DNA from: Paracoccus subflavus | GTDB lineage: Bacteria; Pseudomonadota; Alphaproteobacteria; Rhodobacterales; Rhodobacteraceae | Length of the DNA stretch: 64,000 nucleotides | Reading direction: 5' to 3' | NCBI RefSeq assembly: GCF_004310345.1 | Contig: NZ_SISK01000010.1 | Span: forward strand, 48,200-112,199 | Part shown: positions 7,832 through 15,941 of the stretch, in pieces | Layout of the letters: each line of letters opens with the position of its first letter | How positions within the stretch are numbered: position 1 is the first letter of the stretch | Program-made: the position numbers and the translations under genes | Notes under the pieces: model-generated | The model's database searches: none | What the model saw: only the letters and a program-made list of their open reading frames with translations | What the model was told of the DNA's origin: nothing

Positions 7832-8803
7832 ATGTCCCGTCTTGCCCTTGCGATGATGCCCTTTCTGGCGATACCGGCTGCCGCCTCGGCCGAAACACTG
7901 AGGCTTTACACATCGCAGCCGAACGAGGATGCCCAAAAGACCGTGGACGCCTTCGAGGCCGCCAATCCCGGAATTGACGTCGAATGGGTGCGGGACGGCA
8001 CAACCCAACTGATGACGCGCATGGCCGCCGAGATTGAGGCAGGCGCCCAGCAGCCGGACGTTCTGCTGATCGCCGACACGGTCACGCTGGAAGGACTGGC
8101 GCAGGACGGCAAGCTGGCGGCCTATGCCTCGCCCGAGGCCGACGGCTATGATCCGGCCCTCTACAGCGCGGATGGCTATTACTATTCGACCAAGCTGATC
8201 ACGACGGGCATCGTCTACAACACCGGGGCGACCGACATCCCCGCCTCATGGGCGGACCTCGAGAAGCCGGAATACAAGGGCATGGTCGTTTCGCCCTCGC
8301 CCCTCTACTCGGGTGCGGCGCTGATCCATCTTGCGACGCTGACCGGCAATGGCGATCTGGGATGGGATCATTACGAGGCGCTGGCCGCCAATGAGGTGCG
8401 GGCCGAAGGCGGCAATGGCGGCGTGTTCAAGGCGGTTGCCTCGGGTGAAAAGCCCTATGGCATCCTGGTGGACTACATGGCCCTGCGGGCCAAGGCCGAA
8501 GGTTCGCCCGTCGATTTCGTCTTTCCCGCCGAAGGTCTGACCTATGTGACCGAGCCGGTCGCCATCATGGAAGGCGCGGCCAGCCGCGAGGCGGCCGAAA
8601 AATTCGTCGATTTCGTTCTGTCCGAGGAAGGCCAGCAACTGGTCGCCGACATGGGCTATATCCCGGCGCGTAACGGCATCTCCAGCCCCGAGGGCTTTCC
8701 GTCCCGCGACAGCCTGAAGCTGATGGAATTCGATGCCGCCAAGGCCCTTGCGGACACCGAAGCGAACAAGGCCCGCTTTGCGGAGATCTTTGGCGTTCAA
8801 TGA
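7832..8803 (+). CDS. Periplasmic substrate-binding protein, Fbp/AfuA-like ABC importer
   Basis: 323 residues from ATG 7832 with GGAG seven bases upstream. Signal peptide ends PAAASA, and the mature part begins ETLRLYTSQPNEDAQKTVDAFEA, typical of the iron(III)/spermidine/phosphonate cluster of binding proteins. The C-terminus has the usual FVDFVLSEEGQQLVADMGYIP. I do not see the classic adjacent iron-binding Tyr pair of FbpA with certainty, so iron is only one option beside phosphonates or other small anions. Its stop overlaps the permease start by four bases. Confidence 0.85.
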   Translation: MSRLALAMMPFLAIPAAASAETLRLYTSQPNEDAQKTVDAFEAANPGIDVEWVRDGTTQLMTRMAAEIEAGAQQPDVLLIADTVTLEGLAQDGKLAAYASPEADGYDPALYSADGYYYSTKLITTGIVYNTGATDIPASWADLEKPEYKGMVVSPSPLYSGAALIHLATLTGNGDLGWDHYEALAANEVRAEGGNGGVFKAVASGEKPYGILVDYMALRAKAEGSPVDFVFPAEGLTYVTEPVAIMEGAASREAAEKFVDFVLSEEGQQLVADMGYIPARNGISSPEGFPSRDSLKLMEFDAAKALADTEANKARFAEIFGVQ

Positions 8804-10500
8804 CCGCCATTTCCGGGGATGCCGTCAGCCGGTCCCTGGACCGGCTGATTCCGTTGCTGATGCTGCCGGTCGTGCTGATCGCGCTTGGGCCGATCATGCG
8901 CCTTCTGGCCGAAGCCCTCGGCATCGGCAGTGGCCTGACGCTGTCCCATGCGGCCGAGGTTCTGGGCCGCGACAGCACGCGGATCGCCTTGTGGCATTCG
9001 CTTGTCACGGCGGGGTCGGGCACGGTGATCGCGGTCCTGATCGGGGCCGCATTTGCCTTTGCCGTTGCCCTGACCGACATCCGCGCCAAGGGGGCGCTGG
9101 TGTTCTGCCTGATGATTCCGATGATGATCCCGCCGCAGATCACCGCCCTGGCCTGGATGCAGGTCACCGGACCGTCCTCGGTCCTGTTGCGCACGCTTGG
9201 CGCCGCGCCGCCGCTGGGCAGTCCGCAGCCGTTGCATTCCGCTTGGGGAATCGCGGTGCTGCTGGGCATCCAGCACGCCTCGATCGTGTTTCTGACCCTG
9301 CGCGCGGGCCTGCGGTTGATTCCCGGCGATCTGATCGAGGCGGCCCGAATTTCCGGCGCCCGGGGCTGGCGGGTCTGGGCGCAGATCGTCCTGCCGCTCA
9401 GCCTGCCAAGCCTGGCCGCCGGCGGCGCGATGACCTTTGTCACCGCCCTTGGCAATTTCGGCATTCCTGCGATGCTCGGCATTCCCGCCCGTTACTCCAC
9501 GCTGCCTACCCTGATCTATCAGCGGCTGACGGGGATGGGCCAGTCGGTGCTGCCCGAGGTGGCGGTGCTGGCGTTGCTGATCGGAACGGTCGCAATCGCG
9601 GGGGTGCTTGCGGGCAGGCTGTTTTTGGGCCGTCGCGCCTATGGCCTTGCGGGATTGTCCGCGCAGCCCTTGACCCTTTCGCTCGGCCGCAGGCGTCCGC
9701 TGGTCGAGATGCTCTTGTGGATCTTTATCGTCCTGACGCTTGTGGTGCCGCTTCTGGCGCTTCTGGCGACATCGCTGATCCCCGCCTATGGGGTGCCCCT
9801 GACAGCGGAAACGGCAACCCTCCGCGCCTGGGTCGAGGTTCTGCTGAACCAGCCGGTCACGCGCCGCGCCTATGCCAATTCCCTGTTCCTGGCGGGCCTG
9901 GCCGCCCTGATCCTGATGGCCGTCGCCATTCCGCTGGCCTGGATCACCAGCCGCCGCCCGACGCGCATGACCCGCGCCGTCGATACCCTGATCGACCTGC
10001 CCTACGCCTTGCCGGGGGTGGTGCTGGCAATCTCCTGCATTCTGGCGTTTATGCGGCTGCCTTTCGGGATCACGCTTTACGGCACGCTGACGATCATCCT
10101 GCTGGCTTACCTGTCGCGCTTTCTTGTCGTGATGCTGCGCCCGGTACAGGCGGCCATCGGCCAGCTTGACCCCGCGATGGAGGAAGCGGCCGCCAGCGCA
10201 GGGGCGCGCCTGGGCCGCCGCCTGCGCACCATCGTGCTGCCCTTGGCCGCGCCCGCGGCGGCGGCAGGGGCGATCCTTGTGTTCCTGACGGCGGTGAATG
10301 AACTGACCGTTTCGGCCCTTTTGTGGACGGGCGGAACGGAAACGCTGGGCGTGGTCATCTTCAACCTCGAGGACAGCGGCGATACGGTGATGGCCTCGGC
10401 CCTTGCCGCCTCGATCGTCGCGCTGGTCATCCTTCTCATGGGAATCGTTCAGCTTGGTTCGTCCCGTCTGCCAAAAGGAACCGTGCCATGGCAGATCTGA
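8800..10500 (+). CDS. ABC transporter permease, two fused domains (FbpB-like)
   Basis: 566 residues with about 12 membrane segments in two homologous halves. Each half holds an EAA-type loop that contacts the ATPase: EAARISGARGWRVWAQIVLP near residue 185 and EEAAASAGARLGRRLRTIVLP near 465. This fused layout is the rule for FbpB/ThiP/PhnU-type importers. Its start overlaps the binding-protein stop (ATGA), and its end overlaps the ATPase gene by 13 bases. Confidence 0.9.
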   Translation: MTAISGDAVSRSLDRLIPLLMLPVVLIALGPIMRLLAEALGIGSGLTLSHAAEVLGRDSTRIALWHSLVTAGSGTVIAVLIGAAFAFAVALTDIRAKGALVFCLMIPMMIPPQITALAWMQVTGPSSVLLRTLGAAPPLGSPQPLHSAWGIAVLLGIQHASIVFLTLRAGLRLIPGDLIEAARISGARGWRVWAQIVLPLSLPSLAAGGAMTFVTALGNFGIPAMLGIPARYSTLPTLIYQRLTGMGQSVLPEVAVLALLIGTVAIAGVLAGRLFLGRRAYGLAGLSAQPLTLSLGRRRPLVEMLLWIFIVLTLVVPLLALLATSLIPAYGVPLTAETATLRAWVEVLLNQPVTRRAYANSLFLAGLAALILMAVAIPLAWITSRRPTRMTRAVDTLIDLPYALPGVVLAISCILAFMRLPFGITLYGTLTIILLAYLSRFLVVMLRPVQAAIGQLDPAMEEAAASAGARLGRRLRTIVLPLAAPAAAAGAILVFLTAVNELTVSALLWTGGTETLGVVIFNLEDSGDTVMASALAASIVALVILLMGIVQLGSSRLPKGTVPWQI

Positions 10501-11561
10501 TCTTTTCGGGGATTTCAAAGACCTTTGCCGGCGCACGCGCCCTGGACGGGATCGACGCCCGGATCCAGAAAGGAGAGTTCGTGGCCCTTCTGGGTCCGTC
10601 GGGCTGCGGCAAGACCACGCTTTTGCGCCTGACGGCGGGATTCGAGGTGCCGGACACCGGCAGCGTGACCCTGGACGGGCAGGTGCTTGCAGGGCCGGGA
10701 ACGTTCGTGCCGCCCGAGGACCGCAACATCGGCATCGTGTTCCAGTCCTATGCCCTGTGGCCGCACAAGACCGTGGCGGGCAATGTGGCTTACCCGCTGG
10801 AGGTGCGGCGGCTTCCCGTGGCCGAGCGCCGACGCCGCGTGGCCGAGGCGCTGGATGTGACCGGCCTGACGGCCTTTGCCGACCGCGCGCCCGCGCAACT
10901 GTCGGGCGGGCAACGGCAGCGTGTGGCGCTGGCCCGCTGCCTTGTGGCCGATCCGCGCGCGGTGCTGCTGGACGAGCCGCTGGCCAATCTCGATCTTGCG
11001 CTGCGCGCCGCCATGCAAGAGGCATTCGCGGCCTTTCACCGCCGCACCGGCGCGACGATGCTGTATGTCACCCACGACCAGACCGAGGCGCTGGCCTTTG
11101 CCGACCGCGTGGCGGTGATGCAGGGTGGCCGGATCAGGCAGTTCGATTCGCCCGAAGCCCTTTATGACCGCCCGCAGGATTGTTTCGTGGCGGGCTTTGT
11201 CGGCGATGGCGCGGTGATCGCCCTTGCCGCCACGGATACGCCCATCGGCGGCCGTATCGTTGTCCGGGCGGTTGGCCAGCCGATCCAGGCCCGGTGCGGC
11301 AGCGCCGCGCCGACCCATATCTGTGTTCGCCCCGAACAGGTCCGCATCGATCCGGCCGGCCCCATCCGCGCCCGTGTCAGCGGATGCGCCTATCAGGGCG
11401 GACGCTTTCGCCTGGTGCTGGAAACCCAAGGCGAGACGCTGGTCGCCCATGCCCCCCGCCGTGCCCATCCGGGCGAGGAGATGTGCCTGTCCCTGGGGTC
11501 GCCCTGGGCCTTTCGCGATCCGGCTGCGCAAGTCTTTCCCCAAGCGATGCAGGACGCCTGA
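10488..11561 (+). CDS. ABC transporter ATPase, FbpC/PotA type
   Basis: 357 residues from ATG 10488, inside the permease end; a longer frame upstream is an artefact. It energises the importer encoded by the two preceding genes. Walker A GPSGCGKTT, Q-loop, signature LSGGQRQRVALAR, Walker B VLLDEPLANLD and the switch His in VTHDQTEAL are all present. A C-terminal TOBE-like region (about residues 240-357) contains ICVRPEQVRI. A terminator follows directly, so this closes a three-gene operon. Confidence 0.9.
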   Translation: MADLIFSGISKTFAGARALDGIDARIQKGEFVALLGPSGCGKTTLLRLTAGFEVPDTGSVTLDGQVLAGPGTFVPPEDRNIGIVFQSYALWPHKTVAGNVAYPLEVRRLPVAERRRRVAEALDVTGLTAFADRAPAQLSGGQRQRVALARCLVADPRAVLLDEPLANLDLALRAAMQEAFAAFHRRTGATMLYVTHDQTEALAFADRVAVMQGGRIRQFDSPEALYDRPQDCFVAGFVGDGAVIALAATDTPIGGRIVVRAVGQPIQARCGSAAPTHICVRPEQVRIDPAGPIRARVSGCAYQGGRFRLVLETQGETLVAHAPRRAHPGEEMCLSLGSPWAFRDPAAQVFPQAMQDA

Positions 11562-11563
11562 CA

Positions 11564-11600
11564 AACCGGTCGGAGCGCGCGCCGGGTCCGGCTGGTTTTT
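11564..11600 (+). terminator. Rho-independent terminator of the Fbp-type ABC operon
   Basis: An 11-bp stem (11564-11574 with 11587-11597, two G-U pairs) closes a 12-base loop and runs into five T at 11596-11600. It lies two bases after the ATPase stop. Confidence 0.8.
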
Positions 11601-11944
11601 CCGTCCCGATCGGCGGCCCGCGGCCGGGTCGTTCCGTCAGCCCGCCGCCATGGCGTCCGGTTCGCGTTGGCAAACTGACCAAAGCGCGGGCAGGGGCGCA
11701 CAAACTTGCCGCGTCCGGGGCATGGATACGGGCAATGCGTCTGAAAACCGCACAAAAGGCTTGGGCGTGGCTGGGACGGTGGCTAAGGATCGACCCATGG
11801 CCCGGCGCAATGATGTGCCACAAGGCCCGCTCGCAACGATGCGGCATTTTCCGAAAGCGTGACGGCCTGGCGCCGGTCTATCGGGCGACCGCTGCTGCAC
11901 GCTTTCCGACAGCCCCTGATTTCAGCCTGCCATCGGAGCCATCC
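11601..11944 (+). other. 344-bp leader region before nasA, no gene seen
   Basis: No convincing coding region. It should hold the nas promoter and perhaps a long leader RNA: nas operons of Paracoccus are controlled by NasS/NasT antitermination at a leader hairpin. I found only weak hairpins and could not identify the paired hexaloop element or a sigma-54 promoter with correct spacing. Confidence 0.4.
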
Positions 11945-13159
11945 ATGTCCGCACCATCCCCCGCCGCCTCCGGCGACGCGCATCGCGCCCTGACCCTGTC
12001 CACCGCAGCCTTTACCGTCTGCTTTGCGGTCTGGACGATCTTTTCCATCATCGGCATCCAGATCAAGCAGCAGCTTGGCCTGTCCGACACCCAGTTCGGC
12101 CTGCTGGTCGGGATGCCCATCCTGACCGGATCGCTGGTGCGGGTGGTTCTGGGCGTCGCCACCGACCGCATCGGCGGACGGGCCGTCTATACGCTGACGA
12201 TGCTGGCCGCCGCGGCGGCGACCTTTCTTCTGTCCTGGGCCACGACCTATCAGCAGATGCTGTTGGCCGCGCTGGGCGTGGGCATCGCGGGCGGTTCCTT
12301 TGCCGTGGGCGTGGCCTATGTCTCGCGCTTCTTCGACGGGACGCGGCAGGGCACGGCGCTGGGCATCTTTGGCGTCGGAAATGTCGGTGCGGCGCTGACC
12401 AAGTTCGTGGCGCCCTTTGTGATGATCGCGTTCGGCTGGCAGGCCACCGCGCAGATCTGGGCGGGGGTGCTGGTCTTGACCGCCCTGGCGTTCTGGGCCT
12501 TGTCCAAGGACGATCCCGTCACCGCCGCCCGCCGGGGCGACCGCACGCCCCTGCGCAGTTTGCGTGCCGAATTCGCGCCCCTGCAGAACCTGAGGGTGTG
12601 GCGCTTTTCGGCGTATTATTTCTTCAGCTTCGGGGCCTTTGTCGCGCTGGCGCTGTGGCTGCCCCATTACCTGATCGGGGTTTATGGCCTTGACGTGAAG
12701 ACCGCCGGCATGATCGGCGCGGCCTATTCGATCCCGGCCTCGATTTTCCGGGCCTATGGCGGCGTGCTGTCGGACCGGATCGGCGCGCGGGCCGTGATGT
12801 ATGCGACATTTCTGGTGTCGCTGGCTGCCACGGGCATCCTTGCGCTGCTGCCCGGCCTGCCGGTCTGGGCCTTTCTGGCCGTCATCTTTGTTCTGGGCTT
12901 CTTCATGAGCCTGGGCAAGGCCGCCGTCTATAAGCATATCCCCACCTATTACCCGCAGAACGTCGGCGCGGTGGGCGGTCTGGTCGGCATGATCGGCGGC
13001 CTGGGCGGGTTCGCCCTGCCGCTGCTGTTCGGCTGGCTGAAGGACGGGACCGGCGCCTGGGCCAGTTGCTTCTGGGTGCTGTTTGCCCTGGTCGCGGCCT
13101 GCACGCTGTGGATGCACCTGTCGATCCGCCAGACCCGGACCACCCTGCAAGCCGCCTGA
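11945..13159 (+). CDS. nasA: Nitrate/nitrite transporter, MFS NNP (NarK/NasA) family
   Basis: 404 residues from ATG 11945 (GGAG upstream); the frame is open further upstream but that part is non-coding leader. About 12 membrane segments. NNP signatures: GLLVGMPILTGSLVRVVLG in the second helix region with an Arg that fits nitrate binding, and GGLVGMIGGLGGFALPL near the C-terminus. It imports nitrate for the reductase encoded in the same operon, 12 bp before the nitrite reductase gene. Confidence 0.9.
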   Translation: MSAPSPAASGDAHRALTLSTAAFTVCFAVWTIFSIIGIQIKQQLGLSDTQFGLLVGMPILTGSLVRVVLGVATDRIGGRAVYTLTMLAAAAATFLLSWATTYQQMLLAALGVGIAGGSFAVGVAYVSRFFDGTRQGTALGIFGVGNVGAALTKFVAPFVMIAFGWQATAQIWAGVLVLTALAFWALSKDDPVTAARRGDRTPLRSLRAEFAPLQNLRVWRFSAYYFFSFGAFVALALWLPHYLIGVYGLDVKTAGMIGAAYSIPASIFRAYGGVLSDRIGARAVMYATFLVSLAATGILALLPGLPVWAFLAVIFVLGFFMSLGKAAVYKHIPTYYPQNVGAVGGLVGMIGGLGGFALPLLFGWLKDGTGAWASCFWVLFALVAACTLWMHLSIRQTRTTLQAA

Positions 13160-13171
13160 AAGGACCGCGCC

Positions 13172-15598
13172 ATGAAAAGGAAACTTGTCGTCATCGGCTC
13201 GGGCATGGCATCAGGCCGGTTGCTGGAACATCTGTTCGACGCCGCCCCCGACGCCTGGGACGTGACCCTGTTCAATGCCGAGCCGCGGGGCAACTACAAC
13301 CGCCTGATGCTGTCGCCGGTGCTGTCGGGCGAAAAGACCTATGACCAGATCGTCACCCATGACGATGCCTGGTATGCCGCCCGTGGCGTTGATTGCCGGT
13401 TCGGCGAACCGGTGGTCGGGATCGACCGGGCGAACCGGGTGGTGCATTCCAACCGCTCCAGTGCGCGCTATGACGCTCTGGTGATCGCCACCGGGTCCGC
13501 GCCCTTCATCATCCCCGTGCCGGGCAAGGATCTGCCGGGCGTCGTCGCCTATCGCGATCTGGAAGACACCCGGGCGATGATGGACACCGCGGGCAAGGAC
13601 GCCGTGGTGATCGGCGGCGGCCTGCTGGGGCTGGAGGCCGCGGCGGGCATGGCCGCGCGCGGCGCCCGCGTGACCGTCGTCCACCTGATGGGCCACCTGA
13701 TGGAACGCCAACTGGATCCGGCCGCCGGTTATCTGCTGCAACGCGACCTGGAACGGCGCGGCATCACCGTGCATTGCAAGGGCGCCACAAAGGCGATCCT
13801 AGGCACCGACCGGGCCGAGGCCGTGCTGCTGGAGGACGGGACCGTCTATCCCGCCGATCTGGTCTGCATGGCCGTGGGCATCCGCCCCGAAACCCGGCTG
13901 GCCGTGGACGCGCATCTGGAGGTCGAACGCGGCATCGTCGTGGACGACGCGCTGCGCACCAGCGATCCGCATATCTTCGCGCTTGGCGAATGCGTCGAAC
14001 ATCGCGGCCAGGTGTTCGGCCTTGTCGCGCCGCTTTATGACCAGGCCAAGGTGCTGGCAAAGACGCTGATGGATCAGGATGCGGTCTTTGCCCCGGTCCA
14101 GACCGCCACCAAGCTCAAGGTGACGGGCTGCGACCTGTTCAGCGCGGGCGATTTCGCCGAGGCGCCGGGACGCGAGGACATCGTGTTCCGCGATCCGGGG
14201 CGCGGCATCTACAAGCGGCTGGTGCTGGAAAACGACCGCATCGTCGGCGTGGTCATGTATGGCGATACCGCCGATGGGGCCTGGTTCTATGGCCTGATGA
14301 AGGACGGAGCCGACATTGGCCCGATGCGCGACACCCTGATCTTTGGCCCGGCCTTCCAGGGGGGGGCCGCCGCGGACCCTATGGCGGCCGTTGCAGCCTT
14401 GCCGCCTGAGGCGGAGATCTGCGGGTGCAACGGCGTTTCCAAGGGCACCATCCTGAACGCGGCGGCGGGCGGGGCCTGCACGCTGGAGGCGATGCGGTCC
14501 TGCACCAAGGCATCGGCATCCTGCGGCACCTGCACCGGACTGGTCCAGCAGGTCATGGCCCTGGCCCTGGGGGGCGAGGTTCAGGACGCCCCCGCCGGCA
14601 TGTGCAAGTGCACCGACCACAGCCACGAGGACGTGCGCCGCCTGATCCGGTCGATGGGGCTGAAGTCGATCCCCGCCGTGATGCAGGATCTGGGCTGGAA
14701 GACCGTGGGCGGCTGCCATTCCTGCCGTCCGGCGCTGAATTACTACCTGCTGGCGGAATGGCCGCTGGACTATCGCGACGACCGCCAGTCGCGGTTCGTC
14801 AACGAACGCAACCATGCCAACATCCAGAAGGACGGCACCTATTCGGTCGTCCCGCGCATGTGGGGCGGTGTCACCACCCCCTCGGAACTGCGCGCCATCG
14901 CCGACGCGGCCGAGAAATACGACGTGCCGATGGTCAAGGTCACGGGCGGCCAGCGCATCGACCTGCTGGGGGTGCGCAAGGAAGACCTGCCGCACATGTG
15001 GGCCGACCTGAACGCCGCCGGTCTGGTCAGCGGCCACGCCTATTCCAAGGGGCTGCGCACGGTCAAGACCTGCGTGGGCAGCCAGTTCTGCCGGTTCGGC
15101 ACGCAGGATTCCACCGGCCTGGGGATCCGGCTGGAACAGGTTCTGTGGGGGTCGTGGACGCCGCACAAGGTCAAGCTGGGCGTGTCGGGCTGCCCCCGCA
15201 ACTGCGCCGAGGCGACGTGCAAGGACGTGGGCATCGTTTGCGTCGATTCGGGGTATCAGATCAGCGTCGCCGGTGCCGCCGGGATGGAGGTCAAGGAAAC
15301 CGAGCCGCTTGCCACCGCCGCCACCGAGGACGAGACGGTCGCCATCGTTACCGCCTTTGTCCAGCTTTACCGCGAAGGCGCGCGATACCTGCACCGGCCC
15401 TACAAATGGGTGGCGCGCGTGGGCCTGGACTGGATCAAGGCGCAGATCGACGACCCCGCGACCCGCGCCGCGCTGATCGAGCGGTTCGAGATCAGCCAGT
15501 CGGTCTATCGCCGCGACCCCTGGGCCGACCTGTCCACCCCTGCCGAGGTGCCCCGCTGGGCGCCCCTTGCAGACCTGACGCTGGAGGCCGCGGAATGA
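13172..15598 (+). CDS. nasB: NADH-dependent assimilatory nitrite reductase, large subunit
   Basis: 808 residues, homolog of NirB. Reduces nitrite to ammonium in the cytoplasm with NADH. Order of parts: FAD/NAD(P) domains (start VVIGSGMASGRLLEHL, second GxGxxG in VVIGGGLLGLEAAAG), a BFD-like [2Fe-2S] motif (CGCNG and CTKASASCGTC near 420-455), and a C-terminal sirohaem/[4Fe-4S] domain with Cys in TCVGSQFC and GCPRNCAEATC. Start ATG 13172 follows AAAGGA. Its TGA overlaps the ATG of the small Rieske subunit. Called nasB from operon context; nirB is an equally valid name. Confidence 0.92.
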   Translation: MKRKLVVIGSGMASGRLLEHLFDAAPDAWDVTLFNAEPRGNYNRLMLSPVLSGEKTYDQIVTHDDAWYAARGVDCRFGEPVVGIDRANRVVHSNRSSARYDALVIATGSAPFIIPVPGKDLPGVVAYRDLEDTRAMMDTAGKDAVVIGGGLLGLEAAAGMAARGARVTVVHLMGHLMERQLDPAAGYLLQRDLERRGITVHCKGATKAILGTDRAEAVLLEDGTVYPADLVCMAVGIRPETRLAVDAHLEVERGIVVDDALRTSDPHIFALGECVEHRGQVFGLVAPLYDQAKVLAKTLMDQDAVFAPVQTATKLKVTGCDLFSAGDFAEAPGREDIVFRDPGRGIYKRLVLENDRIVGVVMYGDTADGAWFYGLMKDGADIGPMRDTLIFGPAFQGGAAADPMAAVAALPPEAEICGCNGVSKGTILNAAAGGACTLEAMRSCTKASASCGTCTGLVQQVMALALGGEVQDAPAGMCKCTDHSHEDVRRLIRSMGLKSIPAVMQDLGWKTVGGCHSCRPALNYYLLAEWPLDYRDDRQSRFVNERNHANIQKDGTYSVVPRMWGGVTTPSELRAIADAAEKYDVPMVKVTGGQRIDLLGVRKEDLPHMWADLNAAGLVSGHAYSKGLRTVKTCVGSQFCRFGTQDSTGLGIRLEQVLWGSWTPHKVKLGVSGCPRNCAEATCKDVGIVCVDSGYQISVAGAAGMEVKETEPLATAATEDETVAIVTAFVQLYREGARYLHRPYKWVARVGLDWIKAQIDDPATRAALIERFEISQSVYRRDPWADLSTPAEVPRWAPLADLTLEAAE

Positions 15599-15930
15599 CC
15601 CTTTTCGTTGACATCGGCTCGCTGGACGACATCCCCCGGCAGGGCGCGCGCGTGGTCAAGACCGCGCAGGGCTGCGTGGCGGTGTTCCGCACCGCCGACG
15701 ACCAGGTTTTCGCATTGGAGGATCGTTGCCCCCACAGGGGCGGCCCTTTGTCCGAAGGCATCGTCCACGGCACATCCGTCACCTGCCCGCTGCACAACTG
15801 GGTCTTTGACCTGAATTCCGGCCAGGCGCAGGGCGCGGACAAGGGCGGCGTGCTGACCTATGCCATGCAGGTCCGTCAGGGCCGCATCCTGATCGACGCG
15901 GGCCTGATCCGCCGCAGCGCCGCCGCGTAA
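15595..15930 (+). CDS. nasG: Nitrite reductase small subunit / Rieske ferredoxin
   Basis: 111 residues, NirD-like. Carries a complete Rieske site: Cys45-Pro-His47 and Cys64-Pro-Leu-His67. In Paracoccus denitrificans the equivalent NasG passes electrons from NasB to nitrate reductase NasC as well as serving nitrite reduction. The ATG overlaps the nasB stop and the stop is 11 bp before nasC, so expression is coupled. Confidence 0.9.
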   Translation: MTLFVDIGSLDDIPRQGARVVKTAQGCVAVFRTADDQVFALEDRCPHRGGPLSEGIVHGTSVTCPLHNWVFDLNSGQAQGADKGGVLTYAMQVRQGRILIDAGLIRRSAAA

Positions 15931-15941
15931 GGAAACCCATC

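Noticed and set aside
8797..11025. 742-codon minus-strand open frame opposite the Fbp-type ABC genes
   Set aside because: Antisense to three well-supported genes; low-complexity Arg/Gln/Gly-rich translation.
11680..11715. Possible sigma-54 promoter (GGGGCGCACAAACTTGC) before nasA
   Set aside because: The GG to GC spacing is 11 rather than 10, so it does not fit the -24/-12 rule.
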